DNA of 64,000 bases from an uncultured Collinsella sp. (GTDB taxonomy: Bacteria; Actinomycetota; Coriobacteriia; Coriobacteriales; Coriobacteriaceae): the NCBI GenBank assembly GCA_958445065.1, contig CAUCQW010000011.1:17907-81906 (forward strand), read 5' to 3'. The first letter of the stretch is position 1. Every line of letters starts with the position of its first letter. The translations under genes and the position numbers were made by a program. The notes under the pieces are model-generated. The model made no database searches. It was not told where the DNA came from and saw only the letters and a program-made list of their open reading frames with translations. This document shows, in pieces, positions 8,539-17,069 of the stretch.

Positions 8539-9974
8539 TACATGCCCTCGTCGGCAGACATACTGCCCGAATCCGCACCGTAGCCGCCGTCAGCCGTTGC
8601 GTCCGCTCCGGTGTCCATGACGAGGGTGTCGCCATCGCGCAGCTTGGTAACCGGAACGTTGGGGTTGATCTCGTTGCCCTGGTCGTCGCGCTTAACCTGT
8701 GTCTTGCCGACTACGGCTTCGTTGTCGTTTTGCGTCACGACGGTCACCTTCACGCGATGGGTTTGCTTGCCCTCGTCATCGGTTGCGACGTTGACGTAAT
8801 AGTGTTCGCCGTCTTCGGTCATGAGCGCCATCGTCGGCACCATCACCACGTCGTCGAGCTGCTCGGTCACCACCGAGACCTCGGCCGTCATGCCCGGCTT
8901 CAGGCGCGCGTCGGGCGCCTCGATGAGAATGTCGACGTTAAAGGTCACGCTGCCGCCGCCACCGTTGGCGGCGTCGGAGTTTGCCACCGACGCGATAGCC
9001 GTGACGGTGCCCTGGCTCACGATATCGGGAAACGCGGGATACGTGACGTTGGCGCTCTGCCCAACGGCGATCTTGGCGATGTCCTTTTCGCCCACCTGCA
9101 CGGTCACCTTCATCTTAGATAGGTCGGCGATCTGCATGCACTGCTTGCCGCCGCTCGTATCGCTTTCGCCCATGATCATGCCGCCTGTAACCGTGGCGCC
9201 CACTTTGGCATTGAGCTCCACGATGTTACCCGAGCTCGGGGCCGTGACCGTGCGACTGGAGGCCTTGGCGTTCGCCTGGTCGAGGTTTGCCTGGGCTGAT
9301 GCGAGGCTGCGCTGCGCGGCCGATACGGCGTTCGTGTCCACTGATGCGGCGGAGACGCCAGCCGCTGCGGAAGCTCCCTCGACGTCCGTCGTTGGGGTGG
9401 CCTGCGCAGCAGCTGCGGCTTTCTGCGCGTTGGCGAGGTCTTCTTGAGCGGCAGCAACTGCACGCTGCGCCTCGGCAACGTTGCGATCGAGCTCGTCGTT
9501 TTTAATGGTCATAAGCACGTCGCCCTCGTTGACGGATTGGCCTGCCTGCACGTTGATAGAATCGACCGTGCCGTCGACAGAAGGGGAGACCACTGAGGAC
9601 GAAATGGGTTTGAGCTGGCCTTTCGCCTCGACCGTTGTGGTAAACGTGCCCTCGGTCACCATGTCGGTCACAGGACCGCTAGCGCCCTGTGGCTGCACAT
9701 TGATAACAAGGGTTGCAACAATGGCAATGAGCGCGACGGCACCCACGACGCCGGCGGCAATACCGCGACGAATCAGCTTTTTGCGTCGGCGTTCGGCACG
9801 CTTTGCCTTGAGCTTGGCATATGCCTCTTCATCGGAAATCTCGGCCGTATCGTTCGCGCGTCCGCTCTGCTTGTCGGCATGTACGTTTGTAATCAGAGGA
9901 AACGTTTCGGTGGCACCTTCGGGCGTGCGCTCGGTATCATCTGGGCCCGGGGTGATCGTGGGGACATTCGGCAT
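8538..9974 (-). CDS. Efflux periplasmic-adaptor-like protein (MacA/HlyD family)
   Basis: 478 residues. A cytoplasmic Lys/Arg-rich stretch leads to one membrane anchor (GIAAGVVGAVALIAIVATLV). Then come a biotinyl-lipoyl-like half-motif (VDGTVDSINVQAGQSVNEGD), an Ala/Gln-rich coiled coil, the second half-motif (APSSGNIVELNAKVGATV) and beta-barrel domains, the order seen in MacA/HlyD adaptors. The start at 9974 is preferred to one 63 bases upstream because an AAGGAG site lies 6 bases before it. The C-terminus is Asp/Gly-rich. It probably contacts the permease ectodomain at the outer face of the membrane. Confidence 0.9.
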   Translation of the reverse strand: MPNVPTITPGPDDTERTPEGATETFPLITNVHADKQSGRANDTAEISDEEAYAKLKAKRAERRRKKLIRRGIAAGVVGAVALIAIVATLVINVQPQGASGPVTDMVTEGTFTTTVEAKGQLKPISSSVVSPSVDGTVDSINVQAGQSVNEGDVLMTIKNDELDRNVAEAQRAVAAAQEDLANAQKAAAAAQATPTTDVEGASAAAGVSAASVDTNAVSAAQRSLASAQANLDQANAKASSRTVTAPSSGNIVELNAKVGATVTGGMIMGESDTSGGKQCMQIADLSKMKVTVQVGEKDIAKIAVGQSANVTYPAFPDIVSQGTVTAIASVANSDAANGGGGSVTFNVDILIEAPDARLKPGMTAEVSVVTEQLDDVVMVPTMALMTEDGEHYYVNVATDDEGKQTHRVKVTVVTQNDNEAVVGKTQVKRDDQGNEINPNVPVTKLRDGDTLVMDTGADATADGGYGADSGSMSADEGM

Positions 9975-10008
9975 AGCGTCTCCTTTATAGAAAGAATCTC
10001 GATAATTA

Positions 10009-10038
10009 TATGCGCCCACCGGTTGGGGCGGGCGCATA
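10009..10038 (-). terminator. Hairpin downstream of the L,D-transpeptidase gene
   Basis: Perfect 9-base arms TATGCGCCC (10009-10017) and GGGCGCATA (10030-10038) stand between the transpeptidase stop and the adaptor start. The T-rich tail on the minus strand is weak, so termination efficiency is uncertain. Confidence 0.5.
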
Positions 10039-10106
10039 GGACGGTTTCTTTCGGAACTGTTAGATTGGTCGCAGCGGTTCCACGTTGTAGGAATGCGCGC
10101 GTTGCA

Positions 10107-11840
10107 CTACGAGTGGACAACCACGCACAGGCCGACTTTGATGCAATCGTGCAGTGCCTTGGCGTCGGCCAGGCGCAGGTTGATGCAACCGTGGCTGCCG
10201 CACCACTTGTACGACTCGGCGTTATCGAAGCTCTTGTCGTTTTGCCAGGTGGCGTCGTGGAAGCCGATCATGTTGCCCTCAAACGGCATCCAGTAGCTCA
10301 CCGGGCTCTCATATTTGGGTTTACCGGTCTCGGGGTCCTTGGCTCCGATCAGGGTGCTGCCGCCGTCGTTGCTGTTGATTTGCCACACACCCTCGGGGGT
10401 GGCGTCTTCGCCCGGTTTGCCGGAAATAAAGTTGGCCTCCCACACGATATTGCCGCTCTCGTCATAGTAGCGCGCGTGCTGCTCGGACAGGTCGACGTCG
10501 ATATACGCTTTCCAGTCGGGCTCTCCCTTTGCGGTAAAGGTATCGGCCTTCTGGGAGTACTTGATCTCGATCTCGCCGGTCTGCTTGTTGTTAATGGCGT
10601 CCTCGACCTGCTTGGCGAGCGAGCTGCTGTCGATGGACCAACCAAAGTCGCCGCCTTCGACGGCGCACTGCTTGCCATCGGCGCGCGTCCACCAACGAGT
10701 GGAGCCCACGGTATTAAAGCCGTTGGCGAGTTCGGCTGCCCAGCTGCTGATCTGCGACGTATCGAGCGTGGGGTTGGCCGGATCGGCAAAGCTGATCCAC
10801 TGCAACACGGAGCTGCCATCAACCTTGCCGGCATCCTCGCCGTTGAGCTTGAGGGTCACGTTGACGCCCAGGAAGTTGTTGGCAGCATCGCATGCGGCCT
10901 GAATCTGATCATCGGTCAGCGTTCCATTAAGCGGCTCATAGGCATCGTTGCCGAGCTTGGAAAGATCTACGGTCTCGGTCAGCGAGGCAAGCTCGAGCTC
11001 GGCATACTTAATGACATGCTCGCGGTTGATTTTTTCGTTGGAGCGCGCCTTCTCGACGGTAAACTTGCCGGCCTGCTCGTCATAGGAGCTATTGGCCTCG
11101 AACGTGCCCGAACGGCCCTCGTTAAACTCGTCGATAGCGGCGCCCAGGTCCTCCTCAAACTTCTTTTGGTCAAAGGTATCGGAGAGCATGGACAGGTCGA
11201 CGTCTTGATCAAGATCGACTTCGTTGGAGGTAGCAGTTGTTTTGGTCTTGCCGCTTAAGGATTCCACAAGGCGGACCGGCCAAATAAAGGCTTCGTTGTG
11301 GTTGATGATTTCTTTTGCAGCAGCTTCACCGTCGACGATGGGTTCATCGGACTCGGGCTGATAGGTCCAGCTAAAGTCATCTCCTGTCACGGTGAGTTTA
11401 TAGTGCTTCCATGCCGAGTTGACCTTGGTGGCGGCAGACGACGCGTTGGAGAACGAGACGTCGACGCCGGCGACGGTGGTGTTGGGGTAGGCTACCTGCG
11501 AAAACGCTACGACGCCTACGATATAGACAATGACGATTAGACCAAGGACGACAAAGAGCGTTGTCTTTTTGCCCGACTTATTGTTCTCGGGGGACTTGCG
11601 CGCGGGGCCTCGATCGCCTCGAGCGTGCGTGGGGGGCTGCTTGGGCGCATTGCCGTTTGCCTGACGCTGCTGACGTTGTTGACGCTGTTGTCGCTGTTGG
11701 TTCGGGCGTTGGGAAGCGTTTGCTGCACTACGCTGCTGACGGTGGCTCGGCGCGATAGGACGCGGCGACTGAACGCCGCCGGTGTGCCTGTTCGGCTGCT
11801 GCGGATCGGGAATCAGTTGAGTTCGATCGTTTTGCGACAT
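10107..11840 (-). CDS. Membrane-anchored L,D-transpeptidase (YkuD domain)
   Basis: 577 residues. The N-terminal ~85 residues are Gln/Pro/Arg-rich and cytosolic. One membrane helix follows (LFVVLGLIVIVYIVGVVAF), then a long extracellular region with PG-binding-4-like repeats seen in this enzyme class. The C-terminal YkuD domain has the catalytic motif SHGCINLRLADAK plus the upstream His in GFHDATW. It makes 3-3 crosslinks in peptidoglycan or attaches proteins to it. The second ATG (11840) is preferred because an AAGGA lies about 10 bases before it, while it nearly abuts the ATG at 11849. It is transcribed alone, with a TATAAT -10 candidate upstream. Confidence 0.92.
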   Translation of the reverse strand: MSQNDRTQLIPDPQQPNRHTGGVQSPRPIAPSHRQQRSAANASQRPNQQRQQRQQRQQRQANGNAPKQPPTHARGDRGPARKSPENNKSGKKTTLFVVLGLIVIVYIVGVVAFSQVAYPNTTVAGVDVSFSNASSAATKVNSAWKHYKLTVTGDDFSWTYQPESDEPIVDGEAAAKEIINHNEAFIWPVRLVESLSGKTKTTATSNEVDLDQDVDLSMLSDTFDQKKFEEDLGAAIDEFNEGRSGTFEANSSYDEQAGKFTVEKARSNEKINREHVIKYAELELASLTETVDLSKLGNDAYEPLNGTLTDDQIQAACDAANNFLGVNVTLKLNGEDAGKVDGSSVLQWISFADPANPTLDTSQISSWAAELANGFNTVGSTRWWTRADGKQCAVEGGDFGWSIDSSSLAKQVEDAINNKQTGEIEIKYSQKADTFTAKGEPDWKAYIDVDLSEQHARYYDESGNIVWEANFISGKPGEDATPEGVWQINSNDGGSTLIGAKDPETGKPKYESPVSYWMPFEGNMIGFHDATWQNDKSFDNAESYKWCGSHGCINLRLADAKALHDCIKVGLCVVVHS

Positions 11841-11897
11841 CGTATGCATATCCTTCGATTTTCGCCTTGCGGTTCATCGTGTTTTTACTGGGCTTGC

Positions 11898-11903
11898 ATT
11901 ATA
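11898..11903 (-). promoter_or_regulatory. -10 candidate for the L,D-transpeptidase gene
   Basis: On the minus strand a consensus TATAAT lies about 60 bases before the start codon. No good -35 hexamer is visible at the usual distance, so support rests on the -10 match alone. Confidence 0.4.
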
Positions 11904-11952
11904 GCGATTGCCCTGCTGTTTGTGGTACGGAAACGGTGGCATTCGAAAGAGC

Positions 11953-11968
11953 TGGGACAAATGTCCCA
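11953..11968 (-). terminator. Short palindrome after sdaA
   Basis: TGGGACAAATGTCCCA is a perfect palindrome with 7-base arms about 20 bases past the serine dehydratase stop. A short T-containing stretch follows on the minus strand. It is a weak terminator candidate. Confidence 0.4.
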
Positions 11969-11989
11969 CCTTTGAGTCGTTCTTAGTCG

Positions 11990-13597
11990 CTATCCGCACA
12001 CACCGCATTTTGCACAGGCCGAAAGTGCGGCCGGAGCCTGCGCGATGCCGCCCTTTGCCGTCTCTCGCAGCGTGGCCGGCAACGCGTGACCCACCGAGAG
12101 CATGACATGTGCCATCTGGTCAAACGGCACCAAGCTCTTAATGCCCGCGAGGGCGAGTTGTGCCGAGCTAAAGGCCGCTGCCACGCCAATGGCGTTGCGG
12201 TTTTGGCAGGGCACCTCCACGAGGCCACCGACGGGGTCACAAACGAGGCCCAGCAGGTTACTCAGCGCGATGGAACTGGCGTCGAGCGCCTGCTCGGGCG
12301 TGCCGCCGAGCATCTGCACCAGCGCGGCGGCTGCCATGGCAGCGGCGCTTCCCACCTCGGCTTGGCAGCCGCCCTCGGCGCCGGCGACGCAGGCGCTCGT
12401 GGTGAGGTTGAGGCCGATGGCGGCTGCGCAGTAGAGCGCGTCCATGACCTGCTCGTCGTCGAGCTGCAGGCGATCGGCAAGCGCCAGCACGCAGCCGGGC
12501 ACAACACCCGCGGATCCTGCCGTCGGAGCTGCGACGATCACACCCATCGTGGCGGAACGCTCGAGCACGGCCATCGCGCGGGCCACGGCGTCGGTCTGGA
12601 CGACGCCCATCAGGCTTTCACTCAAATCGTTGCGGCCTGTGGCATCGACGAGTTTAGCCTCGCCGCCGATAAGCCCGCCGAGTGAGCGCAGCGGATTTGC
12701 GAGTGGGGCCGTGGTCTCCTCGCGCATGACGTCGAGCACGCGGCGCATGGCGGCGACGGCGTGGGCCTCGCCGGTCAGACGCGCCTCGCGAACGGCCATG
12801 ACGGCGCCGATGCTGAGCCCCTGTTCCTCACACGCATCGAGCAGCTGCTCGCCGTCGTCGAAGATTTCCTTGGCCGAGACGCCGGGGGAGAGCGACGAGG
12901 CAGAACCGGGGAGCTCGATAAAGGTCGCGTAATCAACATTGTCGAGCTTGCGTAGCATCGGGATAACGGTGTCGTCGGGCGCGCCGTCGGTCTCAAAGAC
13001 GGAGTAGGCCTGGCCGCCCACTTCGGTGCGGTAGGTGCGGCAGAATGCGATGTTCACGTGGGCGTAGGCGAGCAGGTTGGTGAGCGCAGCGAGTACACCG
13101 GGGACGTCCTTGTGCGCCACGAAGAGCGTGGAATACATGCCCGAGATGTCGACGCCGACGCCGTTAATGCGGCTGATGCGCATCTTGCCGCCGCCCAGGC
13201 TCTCGCCGCGGACCTGTGCCGTGGCGCCCGTGTCGTCGACCATTTCGATGTCGACGGTGTTGGGGTGGATGGAGGCGTCGTCGCCCTTGATGTCAAAGTG
13301 ATATTCGAGGCCCTGCTCGCGCGCGAGGTCGAAGGCCTGCTTGATGTTCTCGTCATCGGTGTCGAGGCCCAGTATGCCCGCGACGAGCGCACGGTCTGTG
13401 CCGTGGCCGCGGTAGGTGTGGGCGAAGGAGTTCCACAGGCCAAAGGTAACTTTGGTGATGCGGCCTTCCAGCAGGCTGGCGGCAACTTGGGCGCAGCGCA
13501 GGGCGCCGGCGGTGTGCGATGAACTGGGGCCGACCATGACGGGGCCCAAGATCTCGAATGCCGAGGTCGTAGCTAGTGTTTGCGGCTTGCCTGCCAT
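11990..13597 (-). CDS. sdaA: L-serine dehydratase, iron-sulfur dependent, single chain
   Basis: 535 residues. It deaminates L-serine to pyruvate and ammonia with a [4Fe-4S] cluster. The N-terminal beta domain has GPVMVGPSSSHTAGALR and an ACT-like part. The C-terminal alpha domain has IVAAPTAGSAGVVPG and the cysteines of TTSACVAGAEGGCQAEVG expected to bind the cluster. In many members a C-terminal Cys reaches the active site; here the chain ends in the Cys-rich CAKCGVCG. The start at 13597 has a CAGGAG site about 7 bases upstream; the 14-residue upstream extension has none. Confidence 0.94.
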   Translation of the reverse strand: MAGKPQTLATTSAFEILGPVMVGPSSSHTAGALRCAQVAASLLEGRITKVTFGLWNSFAHTYRGHGTDRALVAGILGLDTDDENIKQAFDLAREQGLEYHFDIKGDDASIHPNTVDIEMVDDTGATAQVRGESLGGGKMRISRINGVGVDISGMYSTLFVAHKDVPGVLAALTNLLAYAHVNIAFCRTYRTEVGGQAYSVFETDGAPDDTVIPMLRKLDNVDYATFIELPGSASSLSPGVSAKEIFDDGEQLLDACEEQGLSIGAVMAVREARLTGEAHAVAAMRRVLDVMREETTAPLANPLRSLGGLIGGEAKLVDATGRNDLSESLMGVVQTDAVARAMAVLERSATMGVIVAAPTAGSAGVVPGCVLALADRLQLDDEQVMDALYCAAAIGLNLTTSACVAGAEGGCQAEVGSAAAMAAAALVQMLGGTPEQALDASSIALSNLLGLVCDPVGGLVEVPCQNRNAIGVAAAFSSAQLALAGIKSLVPFDQMAHVMLSVGHALPATLRETAKGGIAQAPAALSACAKCGVCG

Positions 13598-13652
13598 GGG
13601 TGCTCCTGTCCTATCCCTTCGTCCCGAGGGGCGGGGCATACTCTGTCCCGCC

Positions 13653-13774
13653 GTTCCGAGGGCTTTGGTATTTGGTCGCCTGCTCGGGCAGTCCTGACTC
13701 GCACGGAGAGCACATTAAGTGCTCTCCGGCTCGTGCGGAACTCGCGACCGACCAAATACCAAAGCCCTCGGAAC
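13653..13774. repeat. Long nested inverted repeat
   Basis: Perfect 26-base outer arms lie at 13653-13678 and 13749-13774 (arm begins GTTCCGAGGGCTTTGGTATT). Inside is a second stem with 10-base arms, 13704-13713 and 13719-13728, around ATTAA. The whole can fold as a large two-level hairpin on either strand. No ORF or transposase accompanies it. Confidence 0.85.
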
Positions 13775-13870
13775 TTAGGATACATGGTTGGAGTCGCTCT
13801 GCTGCGAAATTTATCGGCCTATGACCTATTCCATGTCCCAGGTAGGCTCATCTTCACCACCTTTAAATAA

Positions 13871-13904
13871 AAAAGAAGTACCGGTTGGAGCCGGTACTTC
13901 TTTT
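13871..13904 (-). terminator. metK intrinsic terminator
   Basis: Perfect 14-base arms AAAAGAAGTACCGG and CCGGTACTTCTTTT flank a 6-base loop. On the minus strand the second arm runs into a T-rich tail, as expected for a rho-independent terminator about 40 bases past metK. Confidence 0.85.
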
Positions 13905-13940
13905 GGTACGTTGTTTTTGGCTGTAGCTTTTCGGGTAAGC

Positions 13941-15221
<1,281 letters not shown>

Positions 15222-15327
15222 GATTGTCCTTTCAAAAACGTGTCCCGGCGACCGTTACCATTCCGCCGGGCTCTCTATGCAAGGGCTCATCATAGCGCGT
15301 AAATCAAACATTCACACCCTTTCCGCA

Positions 15328-15423
15328 CCTACTCATTGGGGACAGACTTAAATGACCACCCTTACCTAAGTGCCGACAGGTTGTCCAATGACTGGTCATT
15401 TAAGTCTGTCCCCAATGAGTAGG
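15328..15423. repeat. Perfect 31-base-arm inverted repeat between metK and gltX
   Basis: Left arm 15328-15358 (starts CCTACTCATTGGGGACAGAC) and right arm 15393-15423 are exact reverse complements around a 34-base centre. The GGGGACAGACTTAAAT core resembles REP-type palindromes mobilised by Y1 transposases in other bacteria, from memory only. No transposase is present. Confidence 0.85.
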
Positions 15424-15458
15424 TCGGTGCCCTTTGTGCGGAGGTTGCTTTGATGCTT

Positions 15459-15464
15459 TATAAT
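15459..15464 (+). promoter_or_regulatory. gltX -10 box candidate
   Basis: A consensus TATAAT lies 40 bases before the gltX ATG. TTGTGC at 15434-15439, 19 bases upstream, is a possible -35 hexamer. This places transcription start just before the GAGGAG ribosome-binding site. Confidence 0.5.
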
Positions 15465-15504
15465 GGTGCGGTTAGACATCCATCCTGCAATCGAGGAGAT
15501 TTCC

Positions 15505-16980
15505 ATGGCATCAGACGTTCGCGTCCGCTTTGCACCCTCACCGACGGGCAAGCTGCACATTGGCGGCGCCCGCACCGCTATCTATAACTGGGCTTTCGCC
15601 CGTGCAAACGGCGGCACGTTCATCCTGCGCATCGACGACACCGACCCCACCCGCTCTACCGACGAGAACACGCAGATCATCCTGCGCGCCATGCGTTGGC
15701 TGGGCCTGGACTGGGACGAGGGTCCCGAGGTGGGCGGCGATTTTGGCCCCTACGCCCAGACCGAGCGCCTGGACCTGTACAAGCAGGCCGCCCAGAAGCT
15801 TTGGGACGAGGGCAAGGCCTATCCCTGCTTCTGCACCAAGGAGCAGCTCGACGCCGACCGCAAGGCCGCGCAGGAGCGCAAGGACCCCTTCCAGGGCTAT
15901 CAGCGCCGTTGCCGCAATCTTGATCCCGAGGAGGCCCGCCGTCGCATCGAGGCCGGCGAGTCCTACGTCCTTCGCATCAAGGTGCCCGAGGACCGCGGCG
16001 ACGTCGTTATCCACGATGCCGTCCACGGCGAGGTGACCTTCGATGCCAAGGAGCTCGACGACTTTGTCATCTTCCGCTCCGATGGCACGCCCACGTACAA
16101 CTTCGCGACTGTCGTCGACGACGCCATGATGAAGATCACCCATGTCATCCGCGGCGACGACCACCTGTCCAACACCCCGCGTCAGGTCATGGTCTACGAG
16201 GCCCTCGGCGCGCCCGTGCCCACGTTCGCCCACATCTCCATGATCTTGGGTGCCGACGGCAAAAAGCTCTCCAAGCGCCACGGCGCCACCTCGGTGGAGG
16301 AGTACCGCGACGCCGGTTACCTGTCCGACGCCTTCGTCAACTATCTGGCGCTGCTCGGCTGGTCGCTCGACGGCGAGACCACGATCATCCCGCGCGATGT
16401 CCTGGCCAGCAAGTTCTCGCTCGACCGCATCTCCAAGAACCCGGCGACCTTCGACCCCAAGAAGCTTGATTGGGTTAATGCCGAGTACATCAATGGCATG
16501 TCCGATGCTCGGTTTGCCGATGAGATCATGGTCCCCGAGCTGCACGAGGCGGGTCTTATCGAGGGTAATGTCGAGTACGGCGAGGATTGGATCGATGCGC
16601 TTGCTGCCATCGTTAAGCCGCGCACCAAGATGCCGGCCGACGCCGTGACCGTCGCCGCTCCCATCTTTGCTACGGCCGAGACGCTTGAGTATGACGAGAA
16701 GTCCGTCAACAAGGGCCTGGCCAAGGAAGGCATGGGTGCCATTCTGGATGCCGCCAAGGCCGCGCTCGAGGGCGTGGACGAGTGGACGGCTGTCAACATT
16801 GACGCCGCGCTTGAGCCGCTTCCCGAGCAGATGGACCTTAAGAAGCGCGTGGTGTTCCAGGCTGTGCGCGTCGCCGTCTGCGGCAACATGGTGAGTCCTC
16901 CGCTGGGCGAGACCATGGCGCTCGTCGGCCGCGACGACTGCCTGGCGCGCATCGACCGCGCCCGCACGATGGCGCTGTAA
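15505..16980 (+). CDS. gltX: Glutamyl-tRNA synthetase
   Basis: 491 residues. A class I aminoacyl-tRNA synthetase that charges tRNA-Glu. The HIGH motif appears as HIGGARTA and the KMSKS motif as KKLSKRHGA. RFAPSPTGKLHIGG at the N-terminus and the catalytic-domain block FILRIDDTDPTRST are typical. The ATG at 15505 follows a GAGGAG site; the in-frame ATG 42 bases upstream overlaps the promoter. Whether it also charges tRNA-Gln (non-discriminating type) cannot be decided here. Confidence 0.95.
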   Translation: MASDVRVRFAPSPTGKLHIGGARTAIYNWAFARANGGTFILRIDDTDPTRSTDENTQIILRAMRWLGLDWDEGPEVGGDFGPYAQTERLDLYKQAAQKLWDEGKAYPCFCTKEQLDADRKAAQERKDPFQGYQRRCRNLDPEEARRRIEAGESYVLRIKVPEDRGDVVIHDAVHGEVTFDAKELDDFVIFRSDGTPTYNFATVVDDAMMKITHVIRGDDHLSNTPRQVMVYEALGAPVPTFAHISMILGADGKKLSKRHGATSVEEYRDAGYLSDAFVNYLALLGWSLDGETTIIPRDVLASKFSLDRISKNPATFDPKKLDWVNAEYINGMSDARFADEIMVPELHEAGLIEGNVEYGEDWIDALAAIVKPRTKMPADAVTVAAPIFATAETLEYDEKSVNKGLAKEGMGAILDAAKAALEGVDEWTAVNIDAALEPLPEQMDLKKRVVFQAVRVAVCGNMVSPPLGETMALVGRDDCLARIDRARTMAL

Positions 16981-17003
16981 TCGCTGCGCAAATGTATGTA
17001 TCC

Positions 17004-17030
17004 GAGCCCCGTTCACTCAGAGCGGGGCTC
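17004..17030 (+). terminator. gltX terminator
   Basis: Arms GAGCCCCG (17004-17011) and CGGGGCTC (17023-17030) are followed by TTGTTTCTGT, 24 bases after the gltX stop. Confidence 0.8.
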
Positions 17031-17069
17031 TTGTTTCTGTAGACGTATGGGATAGGAGGTGCTGGGGCC

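Larger units (their letters stand above)
13598..13940. other. Gene-free spacer between sdaA and metK
   Basis: About 340 bases without a credible gene. It holds a long nested inverted repeat (13653-13774) and the metK terminator (13871-13904). Short reading frames across the repeat mirror each other and are not supported as genes. Confidence 0.7.

Noticed and set aside
15222..15327. Possible SAM riboswitch upstream of metK
   Set aside because: No SAM-I, SAM-II or SAM-IV core could be recognised by eye between the start codon and the inverted repeat. A covariance-model search would settle it.
15538..17016. 492-codon minus-strand frame over gltX
   Set aside because: Antisense of a certain gene; composition is that of mirrored codons (Val/Gly/Leu/Arg rich) with no motifs.
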